Assembly: GCF_048544455.1 (NCBI RefSeq)
Contig: NC_133538.1
Coordinates: forward strand, 43,250,969 to 43,314,968
Source: Silene latifolia
Lineage: Eukaryota > Streptophyta > Magnoliopsida > Caryophyllales > Caryophyllaceae
Direction: 5' to 3'
DNA: 64,000 bases
Shown here: positions 11,998-22,635 of the stretch, piece by piece
Position numbering within the stretch: the first letter of the stretch is position 1
Layout: each line of letters opens with the position of its first letter
Program-made: the position numbers and the translations under genes
The notes under the pieces: generated by a model
What the model saw: the letters and a program-made list of their open reading frames with translations, nothing else
What the model was told of the DNA's origin: nothing
Databases searched by the model: none

Positions 11998-13008
11998 TGG
12001 TCAGATCGCTTTGAGCTTAGATTTCAGTTACTTGTCGTTAGGAACACCTAGACCAAAACAATATTTATAACTTCACAAACAACTCTACTACTAGTAAAGA
12101 GGCAAGTAAAGGTCGGATCCCAAGGGACGGGTATTGATGTAGGATTTTTGATTGCATGTAGTGGTGTCTAGGGGTGTCACAATTTGGGTTGAGATAAGAA
12201 GATCACTAAACTAAATAACAATTAAAGTAAGCAAGCAAGATGACTAAAATGAGATATAAACAATTGATTAAAAGCACTAGGGTGTCATGGGTTCATAGGG
12301 GATTCATGGGAATTGATCATACAAACATATTCTCAAATTATAAGCAAGCAATTATTGTTGTGATAGGATCGAGTTGGTTTATATCTTACAATCGTAGGAA
12401 GGTTTGGGTCCCGGAGTCGAATCGATTATATTGTACAACACCTACAAGTCGACTTAATCCTCTATACTCAACTATATGCATGTTCTAATGAGACTCGAGT
12501 TGGTTTATGCCTTACAAGACTCATTGAAAATGTAGGTGATGGGTAAAAAATGTAAGGATTCATAGGCTCGCATTTCATCAAACATAGCATGTGCATAAGT
12601 TGATATCACAACAAGCAAGCAAATAAATTATGAAAACATATCAAATTAAGCATGAATCATCCCCCATGTTGGTTTCCCCTAATTACCCATTAACCATAGT
12701 TAAGGAAACTACTCACTCATTATCAAGTTTAACATGTTAACAAGGTTGTCAATCATATTGACAAAGCAAAACATGATGAATAAATGAAGATGATTAACAA
12801 TAATTAAAAAGGGATTAAGAGAGTTATACCTAATGATGATTCCAAAATAATAATGCAAAGAATAATAGAAGTACTTGATGATTGATGGAAGGTTGTCAAT
12901 CTCTCAATAAACCCAAATAATCTTCAATTATCCAAAATAAAAGATGAACAAAAGAGAAATTAAGGAAATGAGATTTGTATTAACATTTGATTAGAAGTTG
13001 ATTACAAG
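11998..13008 (-). repeat. Athila-type 5' LTR, primer-site-proximal part
   Basis: This is the 3' end of the 5' LTR on the element's strand. On the plus strand it starts TGGTCAGATC next to the primer site and includes GGTCGGATCCCAAGGGACGG, a phrase characteristic of this LTR group. It is interrupted at 13008 by the second Ty3 element and resumes at 21434. Confidence 0.8.
13004..13008. other. Left target-site duplication (ACAAG)
   Basis: The five bases immediately before LTR1 are identical to 21429-21433 after LTR2, as expected for Ty3 integration. Confidence 0.92.
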
Positions 13009-14518
13009 TGATGCGTGTCTTTTATATGATGTTTTACATCCCATTTTACGCGCATTTCAGAGCTCATTCATGTAGTTTATGCTGCATTTCTCCCTATTTC
13101 CGTCTACTTCCGTATTTTGTACATTATTGCAGAAATGTGAAGAATCCAGCGGAAATCAAGCTAAATCCGTCCCCGAGTATCTTGCATTTCATTTTGACGT
13201 GAAGTATTCACCCGAGAAACGAGCTTGGTGCGCAATTCAAGGCCCAAAAGACAAGTCCACGAGTTCATAGAAGTCAAGTAGCAGCTCAAGTAGTCGATCG
13301 ACCACCACCTTCAGTTGATCGACCAACCCTCGGGTTACAGAAGCTACTGACCACCACCTTCAGTCGATCGACCCCTCACATCAGTCGATCGACCACACTG
13401 CTATTCCAGACGAGAATTAAAAGACCGAGGAACTTGAAGCCCATGAAGTTTAGGTTTTGGAATAATTGTTACGTGAACTTTCTATATAACGTAACCTAGA
13501 AATATTCAGTGACTATCTAGTTTTTTATCAAGCTTTATTATCAGAAATTTACATTGAGTTTTAGTTTACTAATTAGGGTTTGGGCTATTAATTTGCATTG
13601 GATTTCCGTTGTGCTTTCAATCACTCCGTTACATTTCTTCTGCGAAATTCGGTATTCTTTCTGTTCTAATTTCCAGATTATTACTTATTTCGTCATTAGT
13701 ATAGAATTGCTAGTTAATTCCCGCAGCCAATTTATTATTTATGTTAATTGTTCTCTTTGTCGTTTCAAGCATGAATCCATTAGTTAATTTCATTATTAAA
13801 GTTATTGTTTTTACCCTTAGCATGAGTAGCTAAATAGTTTGTGCTAGGATGTAGGCGAATTTTAGCGTAGGCGACAAAGTATTGAACACGGTCGATTAGC
13901 GTGTGTCGATCGATCGACCGCATCATCGGTCGATCGATCAACTCGTGAGGTTACCCTTCGTTTTAATTGATTTTAATGTTGTATTTAACGAATCGAATGC
14001 ATGCGACCAGTTAGATACCTAATTTGTGACTGACCCATTAGATCGAAAGATAGGGGAAGTTGTTAGACCATCAACTAAATCGACTAAACTGTGCTGAGAT
14101 CGAAAGATAGGTATAGTTTGGACCGTTAGTCACTTTTCAGGACGAGAGTCAGTAATAGTGATATTAGGGACCTATAGCGAGATCGAAAGATGCTATCTGT
14201 TAAGAGTGGACTGAAAGGACCTCTTGTTTCCCGCCTCACTTGTGTTCGATTTAGACCTGTTTAATATGCTGCCACCGAAGCTTTAATGAACCGATCATCC
14301 TAGTACCCCTTCTTTATCTGTTTAAGCCATCTTTTTAGTTTACTGTTTTTACTCTTAGCTTTAGACCAAATCAACTCAACCCCCACACTTGTTATCTTAG
14401 ACTGAATCTAGACAACTAGAATTACATCTGCCTCTCTGTGGTTCGACCCGACTGCCACTTGCTATAGTTGTAGTTGGAAATTATAAATCTTATTTTTGAC
14501 ACCTCACGACGGGTATCA
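13009..14518 (+). repeat. LTR1 of the nested Ty3 element
   Basis: The LTR is about 1510 bp with TG...CA ends. By eye it differs from LTR2 by roughly 20 substitutions, mostly transitions, plus local rearrangements at 13893-13945 and near 14270, so it is about 98-99% identical elsewhere. It contains the paired words GTCGATCGAC at 13292-13395 and a second palindrome cluster at 13903-13940. Confidence 0.95.
13481..13490 (+). promoter_or_regulatory. Possible TATA box of LTR1
   Basis: A TATATAA core lies about 470 bp into the LTR and is conserved in LTR2 at about 20414-20420. This is the usual kind of place for the retroelement promoter, but no transcription start can be seen directly. Confidence 0.4.
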
Positions 14519-14523
14519 AATTT

Positions 14524-14541
14524 TGGCGCCGTTGCCGGGGA
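14524..14541 (+). other. Primer binding site, tRNA-Asp type
   Basis: TGGCGCCGTTGCCGGGGA lies five bases after LTR1. It is identical to the site in the outer Athila-type element and complementary to the tRNA-Asp 3' end. Confidence 0.96.
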
Positions 14542-14642
14542 GGCAATAGTCCTAATTTTAGTTGTTTTAATTTTAGTCTTTCTTAGTTTAAGGGACTTCT
14601 GTTCCTTAAACTTTTCTTATATTCTTTTTGTAGTTTCCTCTT

Positions 14643-16140
14643 ATGCGCAGGTCACAGGGTGGTGAACTAGTGCCATTTGACCCTGAGATAAAGAAATCTT
14701 TGCGCGAGTTGAGACGAACACAAAGGGTACTATCGACAGAGGAAGAGATGAGTACTCTGTCAAGCTATTACGAGAACGATCTGTTCGAAGAAGACCCACA
14801 GTCTTCACCCGTTTCCACCTCTTCAGCCGAGACAGTTACTTCTCCAGAAATTCCAGTCATGGCCGAGGAAGCAAGTATAGCTAGTCATTCTGAGCCGACA
14901 GCTGAAAACTTATATAAGGGGTTCGAATTACCAGGAGATGCCAGGAAGTTCGAACCAAAGCCTTCATACATCAACATGGTTGAGAGAAACCAGTTCGGGG
15001 GAGCTGCAAATGAAGATGCAGCTAAGCATATGGAGACCTTTATTGACTACTGCTGCTCCATACCCCCACCCGCCGGCGTGACCCAAGACCAGATCAAGGA
15101 GACCATGTTTATCTTCTCCCTTCGTGATGCTGCAAGGGAGTGGTATAGAGATCTGGACCGAGCCGTTCATGGGATTACTGACTGGAATTCCTTGGCATTG
15201 GCATTCTACAAGAAGTACTTTTCTGCTTCTAAGACGATTGCTATTAGAGCCCAAATCACAAGTTTCAAACAAGGGCCAGATGAGAACTTCCACGAGGCAT
15301 GGGTCCGATTTAAGAAGTTGGTGCGAACCATACCGCACCATGGGTTCGAAAAATGGAGCTTGTGCAATCATTTCTATAATGGGTTGTACGACGATCAGAG
15401 GGCCATTTTGGATGCTGCAGCCAATGGCCGATTTGCTGAGAATTTGGGAGCAACCAAGGGGTGGAAGATCATTGACGATCTAGCTACCCACAAGGCCGAA
15501 TATGGGAATTCCACAGGGAACCAGAGGAGAGCTGCTGAATCTTCCTCTGATGCTGTGCTTGAGGCTCTTACTGCGAGATTTGACAAGTATGAACTAGGAG
15601 GAGCTTCTAAAGGTGGGATGTACCAAGTAAATGCAGTGTCAGACGGTCCTTTTGTGTGTGAAAGGTGTGGAGCTGAGGGACACGTTTCGAAGAACTGCCC
15701 TAGTCCCTTTGAGTCTTGTGTTGCCTTTCAACACTATAGGCAGACCAACACCTACTATGAGCAAAACACCCATCCAAACTTGAGTTGGAGGAGCCAAAAT
15801 GTCCTGAATCCAACTCAAGCTCCACCGCAGCAGCAACCCTATGTGCCCCCTCATCAAAAGCAACAACAATATCAAGAAACCTCCCTATATGCCGCAGCAG
15901 CAACAATCGCAGAATTCTGAATTTTCCGAGCTTAAAAACTTATTGCTAAAGGAGTCCCAAGCAAGAGAGGCCGGGATGAAGCTACTAGAGAGCCAAATTG
16001 CTCAATTGGCTAGCAAAAGCAACACTCGAGCTCCCGGACACTTGCCGACCCAAACTGACCAAAAGGAGACCTTAAATGCCATCACTTTGAGGAGTGGGTC
16101 CACCCTTGATGGTCCTGCCATGGTCGAGGGACGCTGTTGA
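14643..16140 (+). pseudogene. gag: gag of the nested Ty3 element (N-terminal 425 codons open)
   Basis: The ATG at 14643 opens 425 codons. After a charged N-terminus (about 1-95), the capsid-like domain spans about 120-270 (HMETFIDYC, SLALAFYKKYF, HFYNGLYDDQRAILDAAANG). An intact CCHC zinc knuckle, VCERCGAEGHVSKNC, lies at about residues 337-352. A Gln/Pro-rich tail follows. The frame ends at 15920. A frameshift between about 15850 and 15905 moves to another frame that carries the group's conserved tail (ESQIAQLASK, LNAITLRSGSTL) up to 16140. It is better preserved than the gag of the outer element. Confidence 0.9.
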
Positions 16141-16194
16141 AAAAGATGAGCCGGAAACAAGTCAAAAGAAAGCTTCAACGAATAAATCAAAGAA

Positions 16195-16330
16195 ACAAAG
16201 CGTCTACTGTATATCGATCGATCGACTGATACACCCGGTCGATCGACTGACTTACGGGTTACAGGAGTTTCTGGAACTTTACACAACGGTCGATCGACGA
16301 GGAGAGTTGTCGATCGACCAAGGTTACTGC
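16195..16330 (+). repeat. Palindromic words inside the gag-protease junction
   Basis: Four copies of TCGATCGA-centred words fall in two pairs (around 16215 and 16240; around 16288 and 16309), with starts 20-21 bp apart. They sit where the polyprotein should be coding and would encode VDR/IDR-like tripeptides. The frame is interrupted nearby by stops at 16138 and beyond. Confidence 0.8.
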
Positions 16331-16639
16331 TGATAGCGAGGAATTTCGTCCTTCAATGCCCGACAATTTGAGAGACCATTTGTTCCGGGTTCGACAATCC
16401 CGAAGACGTTAGGACCGGACCCGAGTGTCGATGGGTCCGTCCTGATTCAAGTTTGACCCAATGACGGTCAATGGCTCACATTTGAGACGGTCTCGAGGAG
16501 GGTTCAAGCTTCAATAAGGAGAAAGCAAAGGGACTTCCAGCCTAAGTCCACGGATGCCGGCATACGCAACCTAGAGGAGAGGGCTAAGGTACTTCTTACA
16601 TCCCCATATCCGGAGAGACTAGTGCCAACAAAGGAACAG

Positions 16640-17384
16640 TATCTTTCAGTAAGTTTGAAAAAGTTATTCGTAGCTTGAATGTTCAGGTACCCTTCTTTGA
16701 GTTAGTTAACCAAATGCCAGCATACACTAAATTTATGAAATAGTTATTGTCAAAGAAAAAGTCGCTTGAACATGTTCAAACTGTTGCGTTAACTAAAGAG
16801 TCTTGCTCCTACTTGTCTCACACTGCGCCCCATAAGTTAGAGGATCCGGGTAGCTTTTCTGTTCCTTGCAAAATAGGTACCTTCTCTATTGAGAAGGCAT
16901 TATGTGACCTAGGAGCTAGTATAAGCGTCATGCCTTTGAGTCTAGCTAGGAAGCTTAAATTGACCAGGTTTGCTATTACCGATATGACAAGATGAGATGG
17001 TGACCGATCTGCGGTCCAAATAATAGGGGTCTTAGAGGACATTCCAGTCCAAATAGGGAAGTTTTTCTTCCCCATTGACTTCGTTGTACTTGACATGCCA
17101 GAGGATGCTCACATACCCATTATTTTGGGTAGGCCATTTCGCACACTCGCTGGTGCATCATAGATGTTGGTCTAGGAACCTTGAATTTCAAAGTGGGAAA
17201 GCATTCTATTGTCTTTGCCCAACCGGCTAAGAAAAAGAACCCCATGTGGCCGGTGACTTGTAACACGGTTTCTGAAAAGAAATCGTACTTTGTGCTTCCT
17301 GACTTACCCGTCTCTATTACTACTCCTGTGCTAACCCCTCCGCCCAGATTGGGAGCAAAAAGGAGGAAGAATCTGTTGTTTTAG
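16640..17384 (+). pseudogene. Ty3 protease region of the nested element, broken
   Basis: From about 16640 the reading gives the linker ahead of protease (VPFFELVNQMPAYTKFMK), a stop (TAG, about 16741), then LEDPGSFSVPCKIG and LCDLGASISVMPLSLARKL with DLGA at the active-site position. A TGA at 16993 interrupts it, after which the same frame continues with IDFVVLDMPEDAH and IPIILGRPFRTLAGA. A further frameshift near 17160 leads to LGTLNFKVGKHSIVF and ends at 17384. These segments correspond one to one with the protease of the outer element. No reverse transcriptase follows. Confidence 0.82.
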
Positions 17385-17416
17385 ATAATGCAGAGCTGGT
17401 TTGGGGAAGGAAGTCT

Positions 17417-17716
17417 TTGCAAGTTGTGCCACCAAAGAAGCCGATCATTCAAAGAGGAGGCCTTGGTTGCTTGAGCTATGGAATTGATGAGATAGTTGAT
17501 GACGAGCCAGTTAAAGCCAGGAAGTTTGATCTGGATTTTGATGAGCCCAAAGAGATCCTTGACTGGGGAGATGATGAGAATGTTGATCCGTTGAGCCATA
17601 CGGATGTGGAAGCTAAGAAGGGTGCAGCCGCTCAGATAAGCACCATTGAGGCTACCTCTAGTAGCCAGAAGCCGACGAAATGGGCCATACCGTGGTCCTT
17701 CTTGATCAACTATTAG
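17417..17716 (+). pseudogene. C-terminal tail of the gag-protease polyprotein, unknown function
   Basis: This is a 99-codon open frame, rich in Asp and Glu, with the segments GGLGCLSYGIDEI and LDFDEPKEILDWGDDENVD. It continues the coding composition of the protease region on the same strand and ends in TAG at 17716. I do not recognise it. It occupies the place where the linker to reverse transcriptase would begin, so it may be a remnant of that linker or an added domain. Confidence 0.5.
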
Positions 17717-17719
17717 TTG

Positions 17720-19939
17720 ATCGAGCTCGTTATAAACTTCATTTTATTTGCTTTTGTTAAGACAATTTTTATCGCTTTTGTGTGCGCGAAACTTCGCTTT
17801 TATTTTATTTGCTTAGGATTTTTAAGTACTTTAGACTTTATTCTGGGTTTTGCGCAATTTTTGGGCGCGTATTATTGTGCGTTTGCAGGTTTTTAGACCT
17901 CATTTGCTCAAGTTATTGAGCAAATACGAAGAAGTAAGAGTACCGCAGATTTTCTGCCGATCGATCGCTTCCTTGGTCGATCGATCGAGTTGCGCTTTCC
18001 GGAGCTTCGTTCTGTTCATCTGGTCGATCGATCGCCTTTTGGTCGATCGACCAAGACATCTTGTACCTATTCACGACCTCTCCCCTGCTGTGTTTGGTCG
18101 ATATGCGGACTTAAGGGAGTTTTCTACTCCACTTTATTTTCCGTCCATTTCCTTATTTCTTTTATTTTCTCATTTATGCATGATTTTACCGCCTTGAAAT
18201 TGTTTTTCTCAGTCTTATGCGTGGTATTTTCTGTCTTTCAGGCACTTATTGGTGGCACTGCTGGCTACTGAAACCTCCTAGCTCACGCTGGTTTGGGGAG
18301 GTTTCCCTTGCTGCGCTTAAAGTCTTGTGAGTTCCTGATTTCTTTACTTCATGTCATTATATTTTATTTCTTTTCTCGCAAATTTCCATTTCTCTTTTCG
18401 TTATTATATGATTTTGCACAATGGGGACATTGTGCGATTTGGTTTGGGGAAGGGTTTTGCGTCGCATATCATTTGTTTGCATTCACGTTTAATTTTGTTT
18501 TGCATTGTTTTATTTCATTTCATCCATTTATACAAAATTCAAAAAAAAAAAAAATTTCAAAAATTTCAAAAATTTCCATAAAATGCACATTTATTTTAAC
18601 ATATAGGTCGAGTCGGAACGGTAATATTTCAAGGATGATAGTGCATTTTGCACCTGTTCTGCCCGAGCCTTGCTTATCATCATGTTATTAGTAGAATCAC
18701 ATATGTATATCTACGAGTTTTCGTTAATTATTTGCTGGACTTGAGACTTGATTTAGAAAATTGGCAAACTACATCATATTCTGAGATCTAGAGCCTATAA
18801 CTGGTGACATTCATGACCAGTTTATTTAGGATGTGAGTAGTACTCCTTATGAGACATGTTTCCTTAATACGCATAAATATGAACTTAATCTGCTTAATAC
18901 CTGTATGCATTCGGTCTGTGGTTAGTTGACACATGTGGTAGAGGTTTCCCCTTATTCGTTTGCCCATGAGCTCCACACTGCCAAAAATATCCTTTTTGTC
19001 CTATTTACTACATCCTACATTTAGCCTGTCCTTTGTCAAGCTAGTAGTTTAGTTGTTGGGATTGTTACTACGTTTTTGGTGGCATACGCTCATGTTGAGA
19101 CGATGATTGGAAAATGAAAGAAAGGAAATAGAGAAAAGAAAGAAACAAAAGAAGAAAAAAATGATTCGAAAAAGAAGAGAAAAAGAAAAAGAGTTTTGTA
19201 CTGTTCGTGCAGTCGATTGACTGCCCCTTTTGGTCGATCGACTGAGGTTCGAGAGAAAGAGAAAAAAAAATCAATTCGCATGATTCAGTCTTTATTATTT
19301 GGCGATTTTTGCTCCCATAATTCATTTATATTTTATGGGGAGTTTATTGATTTATTAGGTTGGAGATTTGTGAGTTTTGTGCTTGCTATAGCATCGTTTT
19401 GTTTGATTATGAGCAAGAAGTTGGATGTTGCCATTTGGTTCCGTTTTGGTACTAGCTTGATCACCTGTACCTCCACTTTACCATAAACGTTTTGCCTCTT
19501 CTTACCCATACCTCACATATCCCATATATACCTCGGCATGTGTCATTGGTCGTCTGTTTGGTTGGAATGCATATGTACGGTCATAGAGATCAATTTCATA
19601 TTTTATTGCTGGCATGTCTTCATAGGTCGTAGTTAGGTGAGAGTCACTACAAAATTAATTCTTTCTATCTTACATATATTCACCTGTACTTATTGAGTGA
19701 TTTGAGCGACCCGTGAGAGTCCAATTTGATAAGTCTCTACAGTTGACGGTTCAGTGGTTTTTGACGGCTTCATAACTCGTTTGCATGATTCATTTGCTAA
19801 TTGATTGTTGGTTAATGCATTAAAATGGTTTAGGTTATGCAGTTTGTAATTCGCTCTGAGATTGAACTCGTTCCATTAGGTAATTAGATCGAGTCTAGTT
19901 CTTGCTTGGGGACAAGCAAGGGTTCGGTTTGGGGAAGTT
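17720..19939 (+). other. Non-coding 3' region of the nested Ty3 element
   Basis: About 2.2 kb without a credible ORF. It holds palindromic word pairs at 17955-18050 and 19207-19245, an A-rich stretch near 18541-18580, and a small hairpin CACAATG/CATTGTG at 18417-18434 just before a GGTTTGGGGAAG tract. A similar hairpin plus G-rich tract is common in the 3' regions of Athila/Tat elements, as I recall them. Confidence 0.65.
19927..19939 (+). other. Polypurine tract
   Basis: The purine-rich run TTTGGGGAAG lies one or two bases before LTR2, the position where second-strand synthesis is primed. The same phrase occurs at 18441-18452. Confidence 0.6.
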
Positions 19940-21428
19940 TGATGCGTGTCTTTTATATGATGTTTTACATCCCATTTTACACGCATTTCAGAGCTCATTC
20001 ATGTAGTTTATGCTGCATTTCTCCCTATTTCCGTCTACTTCCGTATTTTGTACATTATTGCAGAAATGTGAAGAATCCAGCGGAAATCAAGCTAAATCCG
20101 TCCCCGAGTATCCTGCATTTCATTTTGACGTGAATTATTCACCCGAGGAACGAGCTTGGTGCACAATTCAAGGCCCAAAAGACAAGTCCACGAGTTCATA
20201 GAAGTCAAGTAGCAGCTCAAGTAGTCGATCGACCACCACCTTCAGTCGATCGACCAACCCTCGGGTTACAGAAGCTACTGACCACCACCTTCAGTCGATC
20301 GACCCCTCACATCAGTCGATCGACCACACTGCTATTCCAGACGAGAATTAAAAGACCGAGGAGCTTGAAGCCCATGAAGTTTAGGTTTTGGAATAATTGT
20401 TACGTGAACTTTCTATATAACGTAACCTAGAAATATTCAGTGACTATCTAGTTTTTTATCAAGCTTTATTATTAGAAATTTACATTGAGTTTTAGTTTAC
20501 TAATTAGGGTTTGGGATATTAATTTGCATTGGATTTCCGTTGTGCTTTCAATCACTCCGTTACATTCCTTCTGCGAAATTCGGTATTCCTTCTGTTCTAA
20601 TTTCCAGATTATTACTTATTTCGTCATTAGTATAGAATTGCTAGTTAATTCCCGCAGCCAATTTATTGTTTATGTTAATTGTTCTCTTTGTCGTTTCAAG
20701 CATGAATCCATTAGTTAATTTCATTATTAAAGTTATTGTTTTTACCCTTAGCATGAGTAGCTAAATAGTTTGTGCTAGGATGTAGGCGAATTTTAGCGTA
20801 GGCGGCAAAGTATTGAACACGGTCTGATTCGCGTGTCAGTCGATCGACTGACCTCGTGAGGTTACCCTTCGTTTTGATTGATTTTAATGTTGTATTTAAT
20901 GAATCGAATGCATGCGACCAGTTAGATACCTAATTTGTGACTGACCCATTAGATCGAAAGATAGGGGAAGTTGTTAGACCATCAATTAAATCGACTAAAC
21001 TGTGCTGAGATCGAAAGATAGGTATAGTTTGGACCGTTAGTCACTTTTCAGGACGAGAGTCAGTAATAGTGATATTAGGGACCTATAGCGAGATCGAAAG
21101 ATGCTATCTGTTAAGAGTGGACTGAAAGGACCTCTTGTTTCCCGCCTCACTTGTGTTCGATTTAAACCTGTTTAATATCTTTGCAAGAAGCTTTAATGAA
21201 CCGATCATCCTAGTACCCCTTCTTTATCTGTTTAAGCCATCTTTTTAGTTTACAGTTTTTACTCTTAGCTTTAGACCAAATCAACTCAACCCCCACACTT
21301 GTTATCTTAGACTGAATCTAGACAACTAGAATTACATTTGCCTCTCTGTGGTTCGACCCGACTGCCACTTGCTATAGTTGTAGTTGGAAATTATAAATCT
21401 TATTTTTGACACCTCACGACGGGTATCA
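19940..21428 (+). repeat. LTR2 of the nested Ty3 element
   Basis: The LTR is about 1489 bp, with the same ends as LTR1. The palindrome cluster is shorter here (20822-20855): LTR1 has two long overlapping words, but LTR2 has one GTCGATCGACTGAC. It is followed directly by the target duplication ACAAG. Confidence 0.95.
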
Positions 21429-21433
21429 ACAAG
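21429..21433. other. Right target-site duplication (ACAAG)
   Basis: The five bases immediately after LTR2 match 13004-13008. Removing 13009-21433 restores the interrupted Athila-type LTR. Confidence 0.92.
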
Positions 21434-22145
21434 ATTAAAGAGAGATTAGAATAATATAAACTACACTAAAGATTGATAAGAAGAACATCATAATCTAATT
21501 AGACTAATGGGGAATATATAGTGGGGATTAGGTGCACAAATTAGGGCTACTAAGGGCTTAAATGACGATTAAGTCCATGAGGAATCGCTCCTCTCAAGAA
21601 AAGATGCGGGTCTCCTTTTAGCAAGTCTTCCAAAAATATGCACATCTCAAATGAAGAAAGAAGAGGACGTGCCCCTCTGGAGTACAATCCGAGCGTCCAA
21701 GGGTCGGGACGGGCGGATTAGGGAGCTGCTGGACGGGCGGCCTGGTGGTAAGGACGAGCGTCCTAGGGAGCTGTTGGACGGGCGTCCCGATGGTTGGGAC
21801 GAGCGAATTCTGGCTCAGCTTCCTTTTCTTCTTTTCTTCTTCCAACAATCCTCCGGGATTTATCGGGATGCAAGGATCATCTTCATCATTGCACATCTAC
21901 TACATTATGTACAAAGGCTTTCTAGTCTTGTCTTCTCTTTGATGCTTGGTCATTAAATTCGATCAATTTAGCTCTATTTTGCCATGAAAATGTAAGGTTT
22001 GCACTCCTCTCCTACCAAGGAAACAAAACCTCAAAGAATATGCAAAACAAAGGGCTAAACATAGTAAATGACCCAAATATGCACTAAAAAGCATAGGAAC
22101 GAGGCTAATTCGGGGACTAAATATGCTCAAATATTGATCACATCA
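21434..22145 (-). repeat. Athila-type 5' LTR, distal part
   Basis: This continues the LTR after the nested insertion. On the element's strand it begins TGATGTGATCAATATTTGAG, a common start of LTRs in this clade. With 11998-13008 the LTR totals about 1.7 kb. It carries six GACGAGCG/GACGGGCG words at 21689-21810. Confidence 0.8.
21689..21810. repeat. GACGAGCG/GACGGGCG word cluster in the LTR
   Basis: Six related words (GAGCGTCC, GACGGGCGG twice, GACGAGCGTCC, GACGGGCGTCC, GACGAGCGAATTC) occur in ~120 bp. Most start-to-start distances alternate between 24 and 21 bp. They match the internal array at 8359-8720 of the same element. Confidence 0.82.
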
Positions 22146-22635
22146 ATAATATATACAATTTTTAAGTTGTTACATCTTGTCAATTGTTGTGTTACATTTT
22201 TAGGATCTATTTGTTATAATTCCAGGGAGCAGTGTTACATCTTGGCAAAATAACATATACGGGGGTTTTTTTAAAGTTGTAATACATGAGAAAAATTAGC
22301 ATTCTAGAAAAATATAACATGCAATTTGTTGAAGAGTTATAACACACCATATGTGTCAGTCCAAAGTAGATTCTTGTTGGCATTTGAGTAGCCCGCTGTG
22401 TTTATGTCAGCTCATTCAGCATTATTGCCCAACATTCTATCAACAGCGATGCTATATACTCATGAGTTCACATTATCAAGACATCCTCTTTTGAAATAGA
22501 ATGAAAATATCCATATGTTGTCAATCTTTCCCTGCAAACCGCAGTGATTATTGAGATTATGATACATTGTTTTGATACAGAATGTAAAACTTACACTGTA
22601 ATAAATGAAGATTGTAACAGTGTAATAGAGGAAAC
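22146..22635. repeat. E0 word array, left block
   Basis: AT-rich non-coding DNA with repeated phrases such as GTTACATCTTG, TTGTTGTGTTACATTTTTA and GTTATAATTCCAG. The same phrases recur at 25020-25760. Confidence 0.65.

Larger units (their letters stand above)
13009..21428 (+). mobile_element. Nested Tat/Athila-type Ty3 element, gag-protease only, with LTRs and TSD
   Basis: This is a complete LTR retroelement: LTR1 13009-14518, tRNA-Asp primer site 14524-14541, gag from 14643, protease to about 17384, a coding tail to 17716, about 2.2 kb of non-coding DNA, a purine-rich tract, then LTR2 19940-21428. Both LTRs begin TGATGCG and end GGGTATCA. The 5-bp duplication ACAAG flanks it exactly. No reverse transcriptase, RNase H or integrase was found in any frame, so it would need these from another element. 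It interrupts the LTR of the Athila-type element in the opposite orientation. Confidence 0.93.
6641..22145 (-). mobile_element. Athila/Tat-type Ty3 element lacking RT and integrase, interrupted
   Basis: On the minus strand this element starts at 22145 (TGATGTGATC) and runs through a 5' LTR split by another retroelement (13009-21428). It continues through a tRNA-Asp primer site, gag, a retropepsin-like protease, ~1 kb of non-coding DNA rich in GACGAGCG words, and an Athila ORF1-like gene, and ends against the copia LTR at 6640. No reverse transcriptase or integrase can be read between protease and ORF1, so it is non-autonomous. The 3' LTR must lie left of the copia insertion. It appears to have inserted into MULE E0, whose gene is cut off close to 22145. 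Confidence 0.82.

Noticed and set aside
13008..13270. Short frames in LTR1 repeated in LTR2 (also 13554-13787 and 20485-20718)
   Set aside because: They occur twice only because the LTR is duplicated. No retroelement encodes a known product there and there is no domain.
17720..19939. Possible hidden reverse transcriptase or integrase of the nested Ty3 element
   Set aside because: I looked for the YVDD/FIDD-type, HHCC and DDE motifs in this region and found only non-coding, word-bearing DNA.
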